This document shows positions 56,070-64,000 of a DNA stretch of 64,000 nucleotides, in pieces. The notes under the pieces were generated by a model. It was not told where the DNA came from. It saw only the letters and a list, made by a program, of their open reading frames with translations, and made no database searches. Numbering within the stretch: position 1 is the first letter of the stretch; every line of letters begins with the position of its first letter. A program made the translations under genes and the position numbers. This stretch comes from Shewanella sp. NIFS-20-20 (GTDB taxonomy: Bacteria; Pseudomonadota; Gammaproteobacteria; Enterobacterales; Shewanellaceae): positions 1 to 64,000 of the forward strand of contig NZ_JAHUTT010000009.1 of the NCBI RefSeq assembly GCF_019209865.1, written 5' to 3'.

Positions 56070-57188
56070 ATGAATCGAAAATTCCATTTAGGACTGTTAA
56101 TCAACCCGTTGGCAGGGCTGGGTGGCAGTGTCGCCCTTAAAGGAAGTGATCATGTGGCCGAGCTGGCGTTAGCGCTTGGTGCCACCCCGAAAGCGAATGA
56201 ACGCATGGCCCAAGCGTTAGTGCCCTTATTACCCTATAAAGACCGCTTAATGATGATGACCGGCAGTGGTGCCTTAGGCGCGGATGTCTGTGAGCGCATG
56301 GGCTTTAGCTATCAAGTCGTGTATCACAGCAACGGGCCATATAGTGCGGCCGATACCCAACAATTGATCCACGCGATGATGCCGTTTCAGCTTGATTTGT
56401 TGTTATTCGCCGGGGGGGATGGTACCGCTCGTGATGTACTCGATTGTGTGCCTGAGCAGCAAGTGGTGCTTGGGGTGCCCGCTGGGGTTAAAATTCACTC
56501 TGGCGTGTACGGTATCACTCCCTCCGCGTCCGGAACTGTCGTGGCGATGTTGCTTGACGGTCAGTTAGTTAACTTGGCCTGCGCCGATGTGATGGATATT
56601 GATGAGGTCGCCTTTCGTGGTGGCCAAGTGAGGGCCAAACGCTTTGGCGAGCTGCTGGTGCCGGCCGAGCCGCGATATATCCAAGCCGTAAAAATGGGCG
56701 GCAAGGAAAGTGATGATCTGGTATTAGCCGATATTGCTGCCGATGTGATTGAACAAATGGATGATGAGTATTTCATTATGGGTTCAGGCAGTACCGTGGC
56801 ATTTATTATGGAAGAACTGGGTATTGATAATACCTTGCTCGGTGTTGATGTGATTGCGGATAAGCAACATCTGTTGGCCGATGCGACCGCCGAGCAATTG
56901 GTGGCATTAGCCGCGGATCGACCGGTAAAGCTAGTGATCACCTTGATCGGTGGCCAAGGCCATATCTTAGGACGCGGTAATCAACAATTGTCTGCGGAAT
57001 TCATCAAACGAGTCGGCCGTGACAATATCATCATAGTGGCGACAAAAACTAAGTTAAAAGCACTTGAAGGTCGGCCATTAATCGTGGATAGTGGCGACCC
57101 AGAATTAGACCAAGCCCTTGCTGGTTTTTATAAAGTGACTACTGGATATCATGATTATGTGATGTACCAAGTGGCCAATCCAGAATGA
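56070..57188 (+). CDS. ATP-NAD kinase-like protein
   Basis: A 372-residue protein related to NAD kinases (the 'ATP-NAD kinase family', AcoX-like). The diphosphate-binding motif is FAGGDGTARDVLD, and LLINPLAGLGGSVALKGSD forms the N-terminal strand-loop. Another glycine-rich stretch, MGSGSTVAFIMEELG, and ITLIGGQGHILGRGNQQLS follow. It is longer than typical NAD kinase (about 290), so it is probably not the housekeeping enzyme. It is cotranscribed with yfcL, 13 bases apart. Confidence 0.86.
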   Translation: MNRKFHLGLLINPLAGLGGSVALKGSDHVAELALALGATPKANERMAQALVPLLPYKDRLMMMTGSGALGADVCERMGFSYQVVYHSNGPYSAADTQQLIHAMMPFQLDLLLFAGGDGTARDVLDCVPEQQVVLGVPAGVKIHSGVYGITPSASGTVVAMLLDGQLVNLACADVMDIDEVAFRGGQVRAKRFGELLVPAEPRYIQAVKMGGKESDDLVLADIAADVIEQMDDEYFIMGSGSTVAFIMEELGIDNTLLGVDVIADKQHLLADATAEQLVALAADRPVKLVITLIGGQGHILGRGNQQLSAEFIKRVGRDNIIIVATKTKLKALEGRPLIVDSGDPELDQALAGFYKVTTGYHDYVMYQVANPE

Positions 57189-57201
57189 GCGGAGAAGTAC
57201 C

Positions 57202-57474
57202 ATGTTGGAAAAATACGATAACACCTTGAACCAATGGATTGAACACATTGTGGCTCAAGGGGATGACGATGCGCTTTTCGCCAGTGGTTATCTGCAAGGG
57301 CACGTCACGGTTGCCTTAGCACAATTGGAGCAAGAAGGCGTTAGCGGTTTTGATGAGTTACAGCTGAAGATGCAACAGAGTTTGCAGCTGGCCAGTCGCG
57401 AACTTGAAGATGCAGATTTTAAGTTAGTGCAGCATGCATGGCATGAGCTGTCATCACAGCTGATTGCCTGCTAA
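57202..57474 (+). CDS. yfcL: YfcL family protein
   Basis: A 90-residue acidic, all-helical protein of the YfcL family, of unknown function. It begins MLEKYDNTLNQWIEHIVAQGDDDALFASGYLQGH, a clear family pattern. In other gammaproteobacteria it lies near mnmC and fabB, as here. GAGAAG lies upstream of the ATG. Confidence 0.9.
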   Translation: MLEKYDNTLNQWIEHIVAQGDDDALFASGYLQGHVTVALAQLEQEGVSGFDELQLKMQQSLQLASRELEDADFKLVQHAWHELSSQLIAC

Positions 57475-57490
57475 CACCTAGATATTGCGG

Positions 57491-57513
57491 CCCCAATGCG
57501 CTATGCGTTGGGG
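57491..57513 (+). terminator. Hairpin after yfcL
   Basis: CCCCAATGC and GCGTTGGGG form nine pairs (one G-U) with a GCTAT loop, between yfcL and convergent mnmC. No T run follows, so intrinsic termination is uncertain. Confidence 0.45.
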
Positions 57514-57570
57514 TACATTGCTTAAAGGCTGCGTCTAATTGTGCTGATGCCGTTAACGCAGGTGTCGGGC

Positions 57571-59481
57571 TTAATCAAATCTTACCTGTTTACCCCGGAT
57601 CAATTTTCTCAGCCATAAACGATTAGGGATTAGCATTTCCACCATGGGCTGATGACAGGGTAAAAACTCTCCACCCAGTTGGCTCGCGAGCATTTCCGCG
57701 GCGATAGCACCATTACATAATCCCCGGCTACCCAGTCCCCCCAATAAATATAAACCGGCCACTACTGGCGCGGCTTGCTGTTGCCAAAAATCGGCAATCT
57801 CTTGCTTGTGTCCTTGGGGAAAGTGAGTCGTTTGCGCTATGTGTTGAAGCCGGTCGATATCAGTTGCAAGGCCGACAACGGGAAAGTGATCGCGGCTGAC
57901 CATGCGAATACCCACGCGGGCTTCGTGCGCCGAAATATCCACTTGCTCAGTCCAAGCTTGCTCAGGGTAACTGCTTTGTAGCTGGGCTAAATTGGCCGTT
58001 TGCTCGGCGTCGCTATAGTCGCAATGGCTTGGGTTTTTGATATAGCTAGCGCCCAAGCAATGGCTGCCATTATGGCGGGGGGTAAAATAGCCTTTAGCAC
58101 ACAATACCGTGCTAATTGGGCTCAACTGGGCATGAGTGGGCACGTGACTGACTTGTCCACGAAAAGGACTTAAGGCTTGCGCCTTGGTCTGGGTAAACTG
58201 ATTGATGCCAATGCCATTGGCCAACACCAGTTGATCAAAGGGGCCGTGGCGCTGCTCATTGGTCACTAAATACCAACCCTCGACTTCGCGGCGGATCTCG
58301 TTGATGGTTTGCTTAAAATGCAGTTGGCCGAACGGAACAGCAGCGTCAAAGCACGCTTGGGTGAATTGCGCCGGAGCAACCCAGCCGGCTTGGGGATAAT
58401 AGAGGCCCTCATGTTGAATATTGACCCCCGCTAATTGATTACTCTGCTCGGCGGAGCAGTGTTGTACTAATGCGCTAGGGAAGCCGGCCGAGGCGATTTG
58501 ACCGAGCCGCTCATCGGAGCGTAGATCATGACCGGTTTGCAATACACCACAAAAGTCATGGGCAATGGGATGGTGTTGACTCAAATATTGCAAGCGTTGG
58601 CGACTGAGGCCAAACCCTTGGCTATAAAAACGGCTGAGTAAATCATGTTCCGGCGTCAATAACGGGTATAGGGCGCCTTGACGGTTACCTGACGCGGCGG
58701 CGGCGAGTCTCTCATCTTGGCAAAATAGTGAAAAGGGGCGTTGTCTCAGTGCCAAACTATATGCCAGCTGAGCACTGGCAAGGCCACCGCCGATGATGGC
58801 GATGCTACCTAGGCCTTCATCCAGCGGTAAGTGTCCACAGGCTTGTGATTGCTGGCGCCGCAATACTTGCCGTTGTTCCAAGCTAATGGGGTCCGGCACA
58901 CCGCTCGACGCCGCGAAGGCATCGGCTGAACTGCACAGCACCAATTGCGCTAAATTGTGGGTGTTAAGGCGCGATCTCAGTTCGGGATCATCTAAGATAA
59001 TCTTGGCATCATCGCGACTTAACCGCGCCAGCTGCCACAACATGTTGGCCTGAAGCCATTGCGGATCTGATTGATGCCAAAACCACCGACTGACACGTTG
59101 ACGCGCTGGTGTGATTAATTGTTGTAGCTGCTGCGGCTCAGGAAAATAATGAACATCGAGGCGAATTTGCTTATCTGGCCATTCAAAACGCTGACTTTGC
59201 GGCGCATCGAGGGCATTTGCATGCAGCTCATCATGAAAATAATGATAGAGATCTTGGAACTCAGGCGTTATATGTTGCCAGCGGGCAATATTACTGGGCT
59301 TAAGATCGTGCTTGCTCAGCAATATTAACAGATGACAGGCTTGCGTTGGCCGCTGGGTTAACCAAAGTTCAGGTGTGGAAGGTAACCCCACCCAGGCATT
59401 AACTGTTACACTCTCAGGTTGCTGTGCTATGTTGGTATGTGCTGTTGATGCTGGTAGTGGGGAAAAGTCCAAATGCGGCAA
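57571..59481 (-). CDS. mnmC: MnmC with active-looking oxidoreductase part and degenerate methyltransferase part
   Basis: A 636-residue protein for the final steps of mnm5s2U34 synthesis in tRNA. From residue about 226 the FAD-dependent oxidoreductase (removes the carboxymethyl group) is well conserved: IAIIGGGLASAQLAYSLALRQ, ASGNRQGALYPLL, YYPQAGWVAPAQF, LVLANG, GQVSH, ALGSRGLC-like GGLGSRGLCNGAIAAEML and PNRLWLRKLIRGK. The first 225 residues align by position with the methyltransferase domain, but its SAM-binding motif (ESGFGTGLNFL in E. coli) is missing. The catalytic WFLDGFAPAKNPDMW region reads RWFWHQSDPQW, without the Asp. The last methylation may need another enzyme. Confidence 0.9.
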   Translation of the reverse strand: MPHLDFSPLPASTAHTNIAQQPESVTVNAWVGLPSTPELWLTQRPTQACHLLILLSKHDLKPSNIARWQHITPEFQDLYHYFHDELHANALDAPQSQRFEWPDKQIRLDVHYFPEPQQLQQLITPARQRVSRWFWHQSDPQWLQANMLWQLARLSRDDAKIILDDPELRSRLNTHNLAQLVLCSSADAFAASSGVPDPISLEQRQVLRRQQSQACGHLPLDEGLGSIAIIGGGLASAQLAYSLALRQRPFSLFCQDERLAAAASGNRQGALYPLLTPEHDLLSRFYSQGFGLSRQRLQYLSQHHPIAHDFCGVLQTGHDLRSDERLGQIASAGFPSALVQHCSAEQSNQLAGVNIQHEGLYYPQAGWVAPAQFTQACFDAAVPFGQLHFKQTINEIRREVEGWYLVTNEQRHGPFDQLVLANGIGINQFTQTKAQALSPFRGQVSHVPTHAQLSPISTVLCAKGYFTPRHNGSHCLGASYIKNPSHCDYSDAEQTANLAQLQSSYPEQAWTEQVDISAHEARVGIRMVSRDHFPVVGLATDIDRLQHIAQTTHFPQGHKQEIADFWQQQAAPVVAGLYLLGGLGSRGLCNGAIAAEMLASQLGGEFLPCHQPMVEMLIPNRLWLRKLIRGKQVRFD

Positions 59482-59616
59482 TTTCCTGTACTCCGAAAAT
59501 AACTATTGGCATCATTTTACCTGCATTTATGGAAAGCTGACCACTTTAGTGAACTAAAAGCGATACCATGAGCTCAGCAAAATTTGGTCCTGACATTACG
59601 GAATGGATAGTTAGCA

Positions 59617-60828
59617 ATGAAAAGAGTCGTTATCACAGGTATGGGCGTAGTTTCTAGCATTGGCAATAACCTCTCTGAGGTGTTGCAATCATTGAAAGCT
59701 GGAAAAAGTGGCATTACTCGCTCGGCACAATTTGAAGAAATGAAACTCCGCAGTTTAGTGTGGGGGGATATAAAGTTAGATCCTAGCGAGCATATTGACC
59801 GTAAAGCATTGCGTTTTATGGGTGATGCCGCTGCATATGCTTACATCGCCATGAAGGAAGCCATTAGCGATGCTGGCCTAGAAGAAGCGCAATATTCTCA
59901 CCCGCGGGTTGGATTAGTGGCCGGTAGTGGTGGCGCTTCTTCGCACAACCAAGTATGGGCTGCTGATACCTTGCGCGAAAAAGGAGTTAAGCGTGTCGGC
60001 CCTTATATTGTTCCGCGTATTATGTCGAGCACAGCCAGTGCTTGCTTGGCGACTCCGTTTAAAATTAAAGGCGTAAACTATTCGATTAGTTCGGCCTGTG
60101 CCACCAGTGCTCACTGTATCGGTCATGCAGCCGAACTCATTCAGATGGGTAAGCAAGATATCGTATTTGCGGGCGGGGCAGAGGAAGTAGATTGGACCCT
60201 AACCATGGGCTTCGATGCGATGGGCGCTTTGTCTACCAAGTATAACGATACCCCCGAACGTGCCTCTCGGACCTATGATGCTGACCGCGATGGGTTTGTT
60301 ATTTCTGGCGGCGGCGGGATCGTGGTTGTTGAAGAGTTAGAGCATGCTTTAGCCCGCGGCGCTAAAATTTATGCCGAAATCGTCGGTTACGGTGCCTCGT
60401 CAGACGGGTATGACATGGTCGCTCCGTCAGGCGAAGGTGCAGTGCGTTGTATGCAAATGGCCTTAGCCGACGTCGATACTGACGTGGATTATATCAATAC
60501 CCATGGCACATCGACGCCGGTGGGCGATATGCGTGAATTAGAAGCACTGAAAGAAGTCTTTGCCGATAATATGCCTGCCATCGCCTCCACTAAGTCATTA
60601 ACCGGCCATGCCTTAGGTGCAGCGGGTGTGCATGAAGCTATTTACAGTTTATTGATGCTGGATAATAACTTTATTGCTAAGAGCGCCAATATCGATAACT
60701 TGGATCCTCAAGCGGAAGGTTTACCAATTGTGACTGAATACACTGAGAAAATGATGAATACCGTCATGAGTAACAGTTTTGGTTTCGGTGGCACCAATGC
60801 CAGCTTAGTGATGACCAAGTATAAATAA
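59617..60828 (+). CDS. fabB: 3-oxoacyl-ACP synthase I
   Basis: A condensing enzyme of 403 residues needed for unsaturated fatty acid elongation. The Cys-His-His triad is visible: Cys in [14 protein letters not shown], His in [11 protein letters not shown] and His in [12 protein letters not shown]. The N-terminus [17 protein letters not shown] and the C-terminus [15 protein letters not shown] are family signatures. It is divergent from mnmC and closed by the hairpin at 60851-60878. Confidence 0.97.
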   Translation: MKRVVITGMGVVSSIGNNLSEVLQSLKAGKSGITRSAQFEEMKLRSLVWGDIKLDPSEHIDRKALRFMGDAAAYAYIAMKEAISDAGLEEAQYSHPRVGLVAGSGGASSHNQVWAADTLREKGVKRVGPYIVPRIMSSTASACLATPFKIKGVNYSISSACATSAHCIGHAAELIQMGKQDIVFAGGAEEVDWTLTMGFDAMGALSTKYNDTPERASRTYDADRDGFVISGGGGIVVVEELEHALARGAKIYAEIVGYGASSDGYDMVAPSGEGAVRCMQMALADVDTDVDYINTHGTSTPVGDMRELEALKEVFADNMPAIASTKSLTGHALGAAGVHEAIYSLLMLDNNFIAKSANIDNLDPQAEGLPIVTEYTEKMMNTVMSNSFGFGGTNASLVMTKYK

Positions 60829-60850
60829 CCTGTTGGCTGATGATGTCGTT

Positions 60851-60878
60851 AAAAGGGAAGCTTAGGCTTCCCTTTTTT
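60851..60878 (+). terminator. Rho-independent terminator of fabB
   Basis: AAAGGGAAGC and GCTTCCCTTT form the stem around a TTAG loop, followed by a T run. Confidence 0.92.
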
Positions 60879-61008
60879 GTGGCGATATTGTCAGTACGGC
60901 GATGGGGTGTTTACCTGAGATGTTAATCGCCTTTAGTGCGGCGCTGAAAATTCGAGATTTGCGCTGATTGGTATAAGATAGGCGCAACGAGATCAGTAGG
61001 GAAACTAG

Positions 61009-62163
61009 ATGAAGATTATTGCGGATCAAAACATGCCGTATGTCAGAGAATTGTTTGCAGACATAGGGGAGGTGACCTTAGTCGATGGCCGCCAATTGCA
61101 GCCTCAGCAATTACAATGCGCCGATATTTTACTGGTGCGCTCGGTCACCGAGGTCAACGCAGCGCTGCTCGCCGAGGCGCAGCAATTAGGATTTGTGGGA
61201 AGCGCGACAATTGGTAAAGAGCATATCGATGAAGCCCATTTAGCTGCGCAGGGGATCCAATTTACCAATGCCCCCGGTTGCAATGCCATCGCGGTGGGGG
61301 AATATGCATTTATTTGTATGCTGGAGCTGGCCCAGCAACAGGGGTGTCTATTAACTGACAAAACGGTGGCCATTATTGGGGCGGGCAATACGGGGTCAGC
61401 GTTGGCCGCCTGCTTAACCGCCATTGGGATGACGCCCTTATTGTGCGATCCCTTGTTACAACAATCCGGCGACCCCCGTGAGTTTGTTAGTCTCGATGAA
61501 GCCATTGCCGCCAGTGATATTATTAGCTTGCATGTGCCTCTGACCCGTGAGGGAGAACACCCCACACTGCATATGTTTGATAAGGCCAGACTCGCTACAT
61601 TAGCAAAAGGTACATGGTTACTTAATTGCTGTCGTGGTGGCGTGATAGATAATCAAGCCTTGGTTGAGGTTATGACGGCTGGAGCGCAATTATCCTTAGT
61701 GCTGGATGTGTGGGAGAACGAACCGCATCCCCTGTTGACCTTAGTGCCTTGGGTTACCATTGCGACCCCTCATATTGCTGGCTACAGTCTCGAGGGGCGG
61801 GCGCGCGGAAGTTATTTACTCTACCAAGCTTGTTGCCAATGGTTGGGTCTCAAGGCCGATATTCTTCTCGATGATTTATTGCCACCGTTCCCGTTTCAGC
61901 AGCTTATGATAGCCAATAGCCCCTCACTTCACGGCCAAGAACTCGACAGTCAACGGCGGTTATTATCTCTGGCTCGACTGGTCTATGACGTGCGAGATGA
62001 TGATGCCATGTTTAGACAAGTGCTGACTAATGTAACTGGCTTTGATCAAATGAGAAAAAATCATCGTCATCGACGCGAATTTAGTGCTTTGTCACTGGCA
62101 TCAACTGGGGGTTGTAAGTTAGATTGGTTAATCAGTTTAGGTTTTGCAGGAGTCAGTCAATAA
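61009..62163 (+). CDS. pdxB: 4-phosphoerythronate dehydrogenase
   Basis: Second step of pyridoxal phosphate synthesis, oxidising 4-phosphoerythronate. The 384-residue protein begins MKIIADQNMPYVRELF. It has the NAD-binding VAIIGAGNTGSALAACL, the D-2-hydroxyacid dehydrogenase block LAKGTWLLNCCRGGVIDNQALV and the catalytic His in TPHIAGYSLEGRARG. GGGAAACTAG upstream suggests a moderate ribosome binding site. It ends one base before the asd start region, implying an operon with asd. Confidence 0.95.
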   Translation: MKIIADQNMPYVRELFADIGEVTLVDGRQLQPQQLQCADILLVRSVTEVNAALLAEAQQLGFVGSATIGKEHIDEAHLAAQGIQFTNAPGCNAIAVGEYAFICMLELAQQQGCLLTDKTVAIIGAGNTGSALAACLTAIGMTPLLCDPLLQQSGDPREFVSLDEAIAASDIISLHVPLTREGEHPTLHMFDKARLATLAKGTWLLNCCRGGVIDNQALVEVMTAGAQLSLVLDVWENEPHPLLTLVPWVTIATPHIAGYSLEGRARGSYLLYQACCQWLGLKADILLDDLLPPFPFQQLMIANSPSLHGQELDSQRRLLSLARLVYDVRDDDAMFRQVLTNVTGFDQMRKNHRHRREFSALSLASTGGCKLDWLISLGFAGVSQ

Positions 62164-62164
62164 A

Positions 62165-63181
62165 ATGTCGCAAGAATTTAATGTTGTAGTGTTGGGCGCT
62201 TCAGGAGCCGTGGGTCAAACCATGATAGAAATTCTGGAGGAACGTAACTTTCCCGTCGCCAAACTGTTCCCACTCGCCAGTCGTCGTAGTGCGGGGGAAA
62301 CGGTCGAATTTCATGGCGAGCAAGTAGAAATTCTCGATGTTGAAACCTTTGACTGGAGTCAGGCACAAATCGGCTTTTTCTCAGCCGGTGGTGACGTATC
62401 GGCCAAATGGGCCCCCATTGCGGCAGAATTTGGCTGTGTGATCATCGATAACACCTCTCACTTCCGCTATGACCCAGATATTCCGTTAGTGATCCCAGAG
62501 GTGAATCCGCACGCCATTGCTGATTTTCGTAACCGTAATATCATTGCCAACCCAAACTGTTCAACCATTCAGATGCTGGTGGCGCTTAAGCCGATTTATG
62601 ATGCCTTTGGCATTAGTCGCATTAATGTTGCCACCTATCAGTCGGTCTCTGGGACTGGCAAAGAAGCGATTGAAGAGTTGGCGGCACAATGTGCGCGCTT
62701 GCTGCAAGGATTACCGGCTGAATCTAAGGTGTACGATAAACAAATTGCGTTTAACGCCTTGCCGCATATCGATGTGTTTTTAGATAATGGTTACACCAAA
62801 GAAGAAATGAAAATGGTGTGGGAAACGCAGAAAATTTTGGGCGATACTCAGATCACTGTGAACCCGACCGCGGTGCGAGTGCCAGTGTTTTATGGTCATT
62901 CAGAAGCTATTCATTTAGAAACCGTACAAAGTGTTGATGCTGAGGCGATTAAATCAGTATTAGTCGATGCTCCGGGAGTTGAGCTGTTTGAAACGGATAG
63001 TGACTATCCAACGGCCGTGACTGATGGTGCCGGTACGGATGCCGTATTTGTGGGCCGTGTTCGCAATGATATTTCTCATGAAAATGGCATTAACTTATGG
63101 GTAGTGTCAGATAATATTCGTAAAGGTGCGGCATTAAATAGTGTCCAAATTGCTGAGATCTTGATCCGCGATTACTACTAA
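62165..63181 (+). CDS. asd: Aspartate-semialdehyde dehydrogenase
   Basis: A 338-residue enzyme that reduces aspartyl phosphate to the semialdehyde for lysine, methionine and threonine synthesis. It shows VVLGASGAVGQTMIEIL (NADP site), the active-site cysteine in IIANPNCSTIQMLVALKP, YQSVSGTGKEAIEEL and VRVPVFYGHSEAIHLE. The ATG at 62165 directly follows the pdxB stop codon; a TTG start at 62144 inside pdxB is rejected because it sits on the AGGAG site. Usg, a paralogue in the same locus in E. coli, is the alternative, but the intact Cys supports Asd. Confidence 0.93.
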   Translation: MSQEFNVVVLGASGAVGQTMIEILEERNFPVAKLFPLASRRSAGETVEFHGEQVEILDVETFDWSQAQIGFFSAGGDVSAKWAPIAAEFGCVIIDNTSHFRYDPDIPLVIPEVNPHAIADFRNRNIIANPNCSTIQMLVALKPIYDAFGISRINVATYQSVSGTGKEAIEELAAQCARLLQGLPAESKVYDKQIAFNALPHIDVFLDNGYTKEEMKMVWETQKILGDTQITVNPTAVRVPVFYGHSEAIHLETVQSVDAEAIKSVLVDAPGVELFETDSDYPTAVTDGAGTDAVFVGRVRNDISHENGINLWVVSDNIRKGAALNSVQIAEILIRDYY

Positions 63182-63213
63182 TTTTGGCCTCTAGGCTAGT
63201 CATTTGATAAAGA

Positions 63214-63238
63214 GGCCTGCATTTTGCAGGCTTTTTTG
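63214..63238 (+). terminator. Rho-independent terminator of pdxB-asd
   Basis: GCCTGCA and TGCAGGC form a stem with a three-base loop, followed by six T. Confidence 0.9.
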
Positions 63239-63415
63239 TGGCTACGGCAAGGTTCTTACGGGCAAAAATTGACTAGGGCGGCGTAACAACGCCAAGCGAG
63301 TGACTTGGTTCACTAGCTCAGAGGTGGTTTCTAGTTTATAGTATTTTCAATAAATACAATTGCCTAAGAAAAGTGTTTGGCGGATAACTATTTTGCGCTG
63401 CTAAGGGATGAATTG

Positions 63416-64000
63416 ATGAATTTTCGTATGACAACTTGGGTTAAGGGATGGCAACCATTGTTGTTGGCGCTGTCGATGACAATGGCAACAACCGCGGCAC
63501 AGGCGGCAGAACCATTAAGGTTAATTGGACCCGACGGCCAATCTCGACAAGTTGTCCAGCAATATGGCCCTACCACACCATCAGATACCTTTTGGCGTAT
63601 CGCAGTCTCTTCGCGTCCCGACCCAAGTTTAACGGTATATCAAGTCATGGCGGCGATTTTTGAAGCCAACCCTCACGCCTTTGCCAGCAACAATTACAAT
63701 AGCCTCGAAAAAGGCATGATATTGACTATCCCCTCGGCAGCTGACATGGCGGCGATACCGGCAGCACTCGCTAAAAACCGTGCAGAACAAGATGACGCCA
63801 GCTGGAAACGGTTGAGCCGCAAGCAAAAGCAACAAGCATTTGACAACCATGACAGCGCCGCCAAGCCCGCGATTGCCAACACTACACCGCCAGTGATCGA
63901 AGTGCCAGCGCCTAAGCCTGCGGTAGCTGAGGTCGTTGAAGCGAGCGAACTCGATAAATTATCGCTGACCTTGCAAGAGACTCAGGCCAAAAATTTGGCG
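63416..64000 (+). CDS. fimV: FimV-like motility/pilus hub protein, partial
   Basis: Only the first 195 codons lie in the window; the frame is open at the right edge. A signal peptide (PLLLALSMTMATTAAQA) precedes the FimV N-terminal domain, AEPLRLIGPDGQSRQVVQQYG, TFWRIAVSSRPDPSLTVYQVMAAIFEANPHAF and NYNSLEKGMILTIPS. This part corresponds to the FimV N-terminal region with a LysM-like peptidoglycan-binding fold. A Pro/Ala-rich linker follows. FimV organises polar type IV pilus and chemotaxis complexes. AAGGG lies eight bases upstream of the ATG. Location after asd is standard in this group. Confidence 0.92.
   Translation, partial: MNFRMTTWVKGWQPLLLALSMTMATTAAQAAEPLRLIGPDGQSRQVVQQYGPTTPSDTFWRIAVSSRPDPSLTVYQVMAAIFEANPHAFASNNYNSLEKGMILTIPSAADMAAIPAALAKNRAEQDDASWKRLSRKQKQQAFDNHDSAAKPAIANTTPPVIEVPAPKPAVAEVVEASELDKLSLTLQETQAKNLA

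Noticed and set aside
59530..59610. FadR-like sequences before fabB (AGCTGACCACTTTAG and TTGGTCCTGAC)
   Set aside because: Both need an inserted or deleted base to align with the FadR box, so they are not convincing.

Overview
This window is a chromosomal stretch of a gammaproteobacterium, most likely Shewanella or a close relative. The inference rests on gene orders that I recognise (queA-tgt-yajC-secD-secF; prmB-aroC; yfcL-mnmC-fabB-pdxB-asd-fimV; fadI-fadJ), on a DUF3379/sigma factor pair, and on protein sequences very close to Shewanella FadJ, MnmC and FimV as I remember them. No phage, integrase, transposase, rRNA operon or CRISPR array is visible. Most of the window is ordinary core genome.

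Layout. 1-264: two identical tRNA-Glu genes and a terminator. 285-7285: an ABC exporter, an Ada/AlkA fusion with an adjacent Ogt (alkylation repair), an RhlE-type helicase, a small tyrosine phosphatase and CheV. 7457-13054: SstT, a CIA30 protein, a Tat-exported GH109-like oxidoreductase, RluA, a thiol-disulfide oxidoreductase and AcpH. 13115-18952: two candidate small ORFs, then the queuosine/Sec operon. 19126-22508: DUF2007 and rhodanese proteins, a siroheme enzyme with a decayed extra domain, YaeQ, YjbR and an alpha/beta hydrolase. 22567-28294: an RND efflux operon carrying DUF2892 and rhodanese genes, then a SIMPL protein. 28601-31725: FadL, DUF3379 and an ECF-like sigma factor. 31863-38912: a MoxR/Bat (aerotolerance-type) operon with a repeat-rich BatB/BatC fusion. 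39166-42605: fadIJ behind a FadR-like operator. 42872-48149: a short operon for a secreted protein made of seventeen 13-residue repeats plus a 38-residue ORF, next to a large propeller/PAS/GGDEF/EAL sensor. 48465-64000: M16 peptidase, SixA, SmrB, PrmB, AroC, MFS transporter, ATP-NAD kinase-like protein, YfcL, MnmC, FabB, PdxB, Asd and the start of FimV.

The least explained part is 42872-43786. There, an exported protein consists almost only of the motif TAALPWVKVDGVN repeated 16 times plus a partial copy. Changes between copies are nearly all synonymous, so the peptide is what is conserved. A 38-residue ORF with a strong ribosome binding site and a Trp-rich end (IPAKGWWN) follows 24 bases downstream, ahead of a hairpin. 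I recognise no family for either. They could be a surface or matrix repeat protein, or a multi-core peptide precursor; the sequence does not decide.

Two further points concern domain decay inside otherwise normal enzymes. The siroheme synthase keeps its dehydrogenase/ferrochelatase part but has only a motif-less stub of the methyltransferase. MnmC keeps its FAD oxidoreductase part but its N-terminal methyltransferase part lacks the SAM-binding and catalytic motifs.
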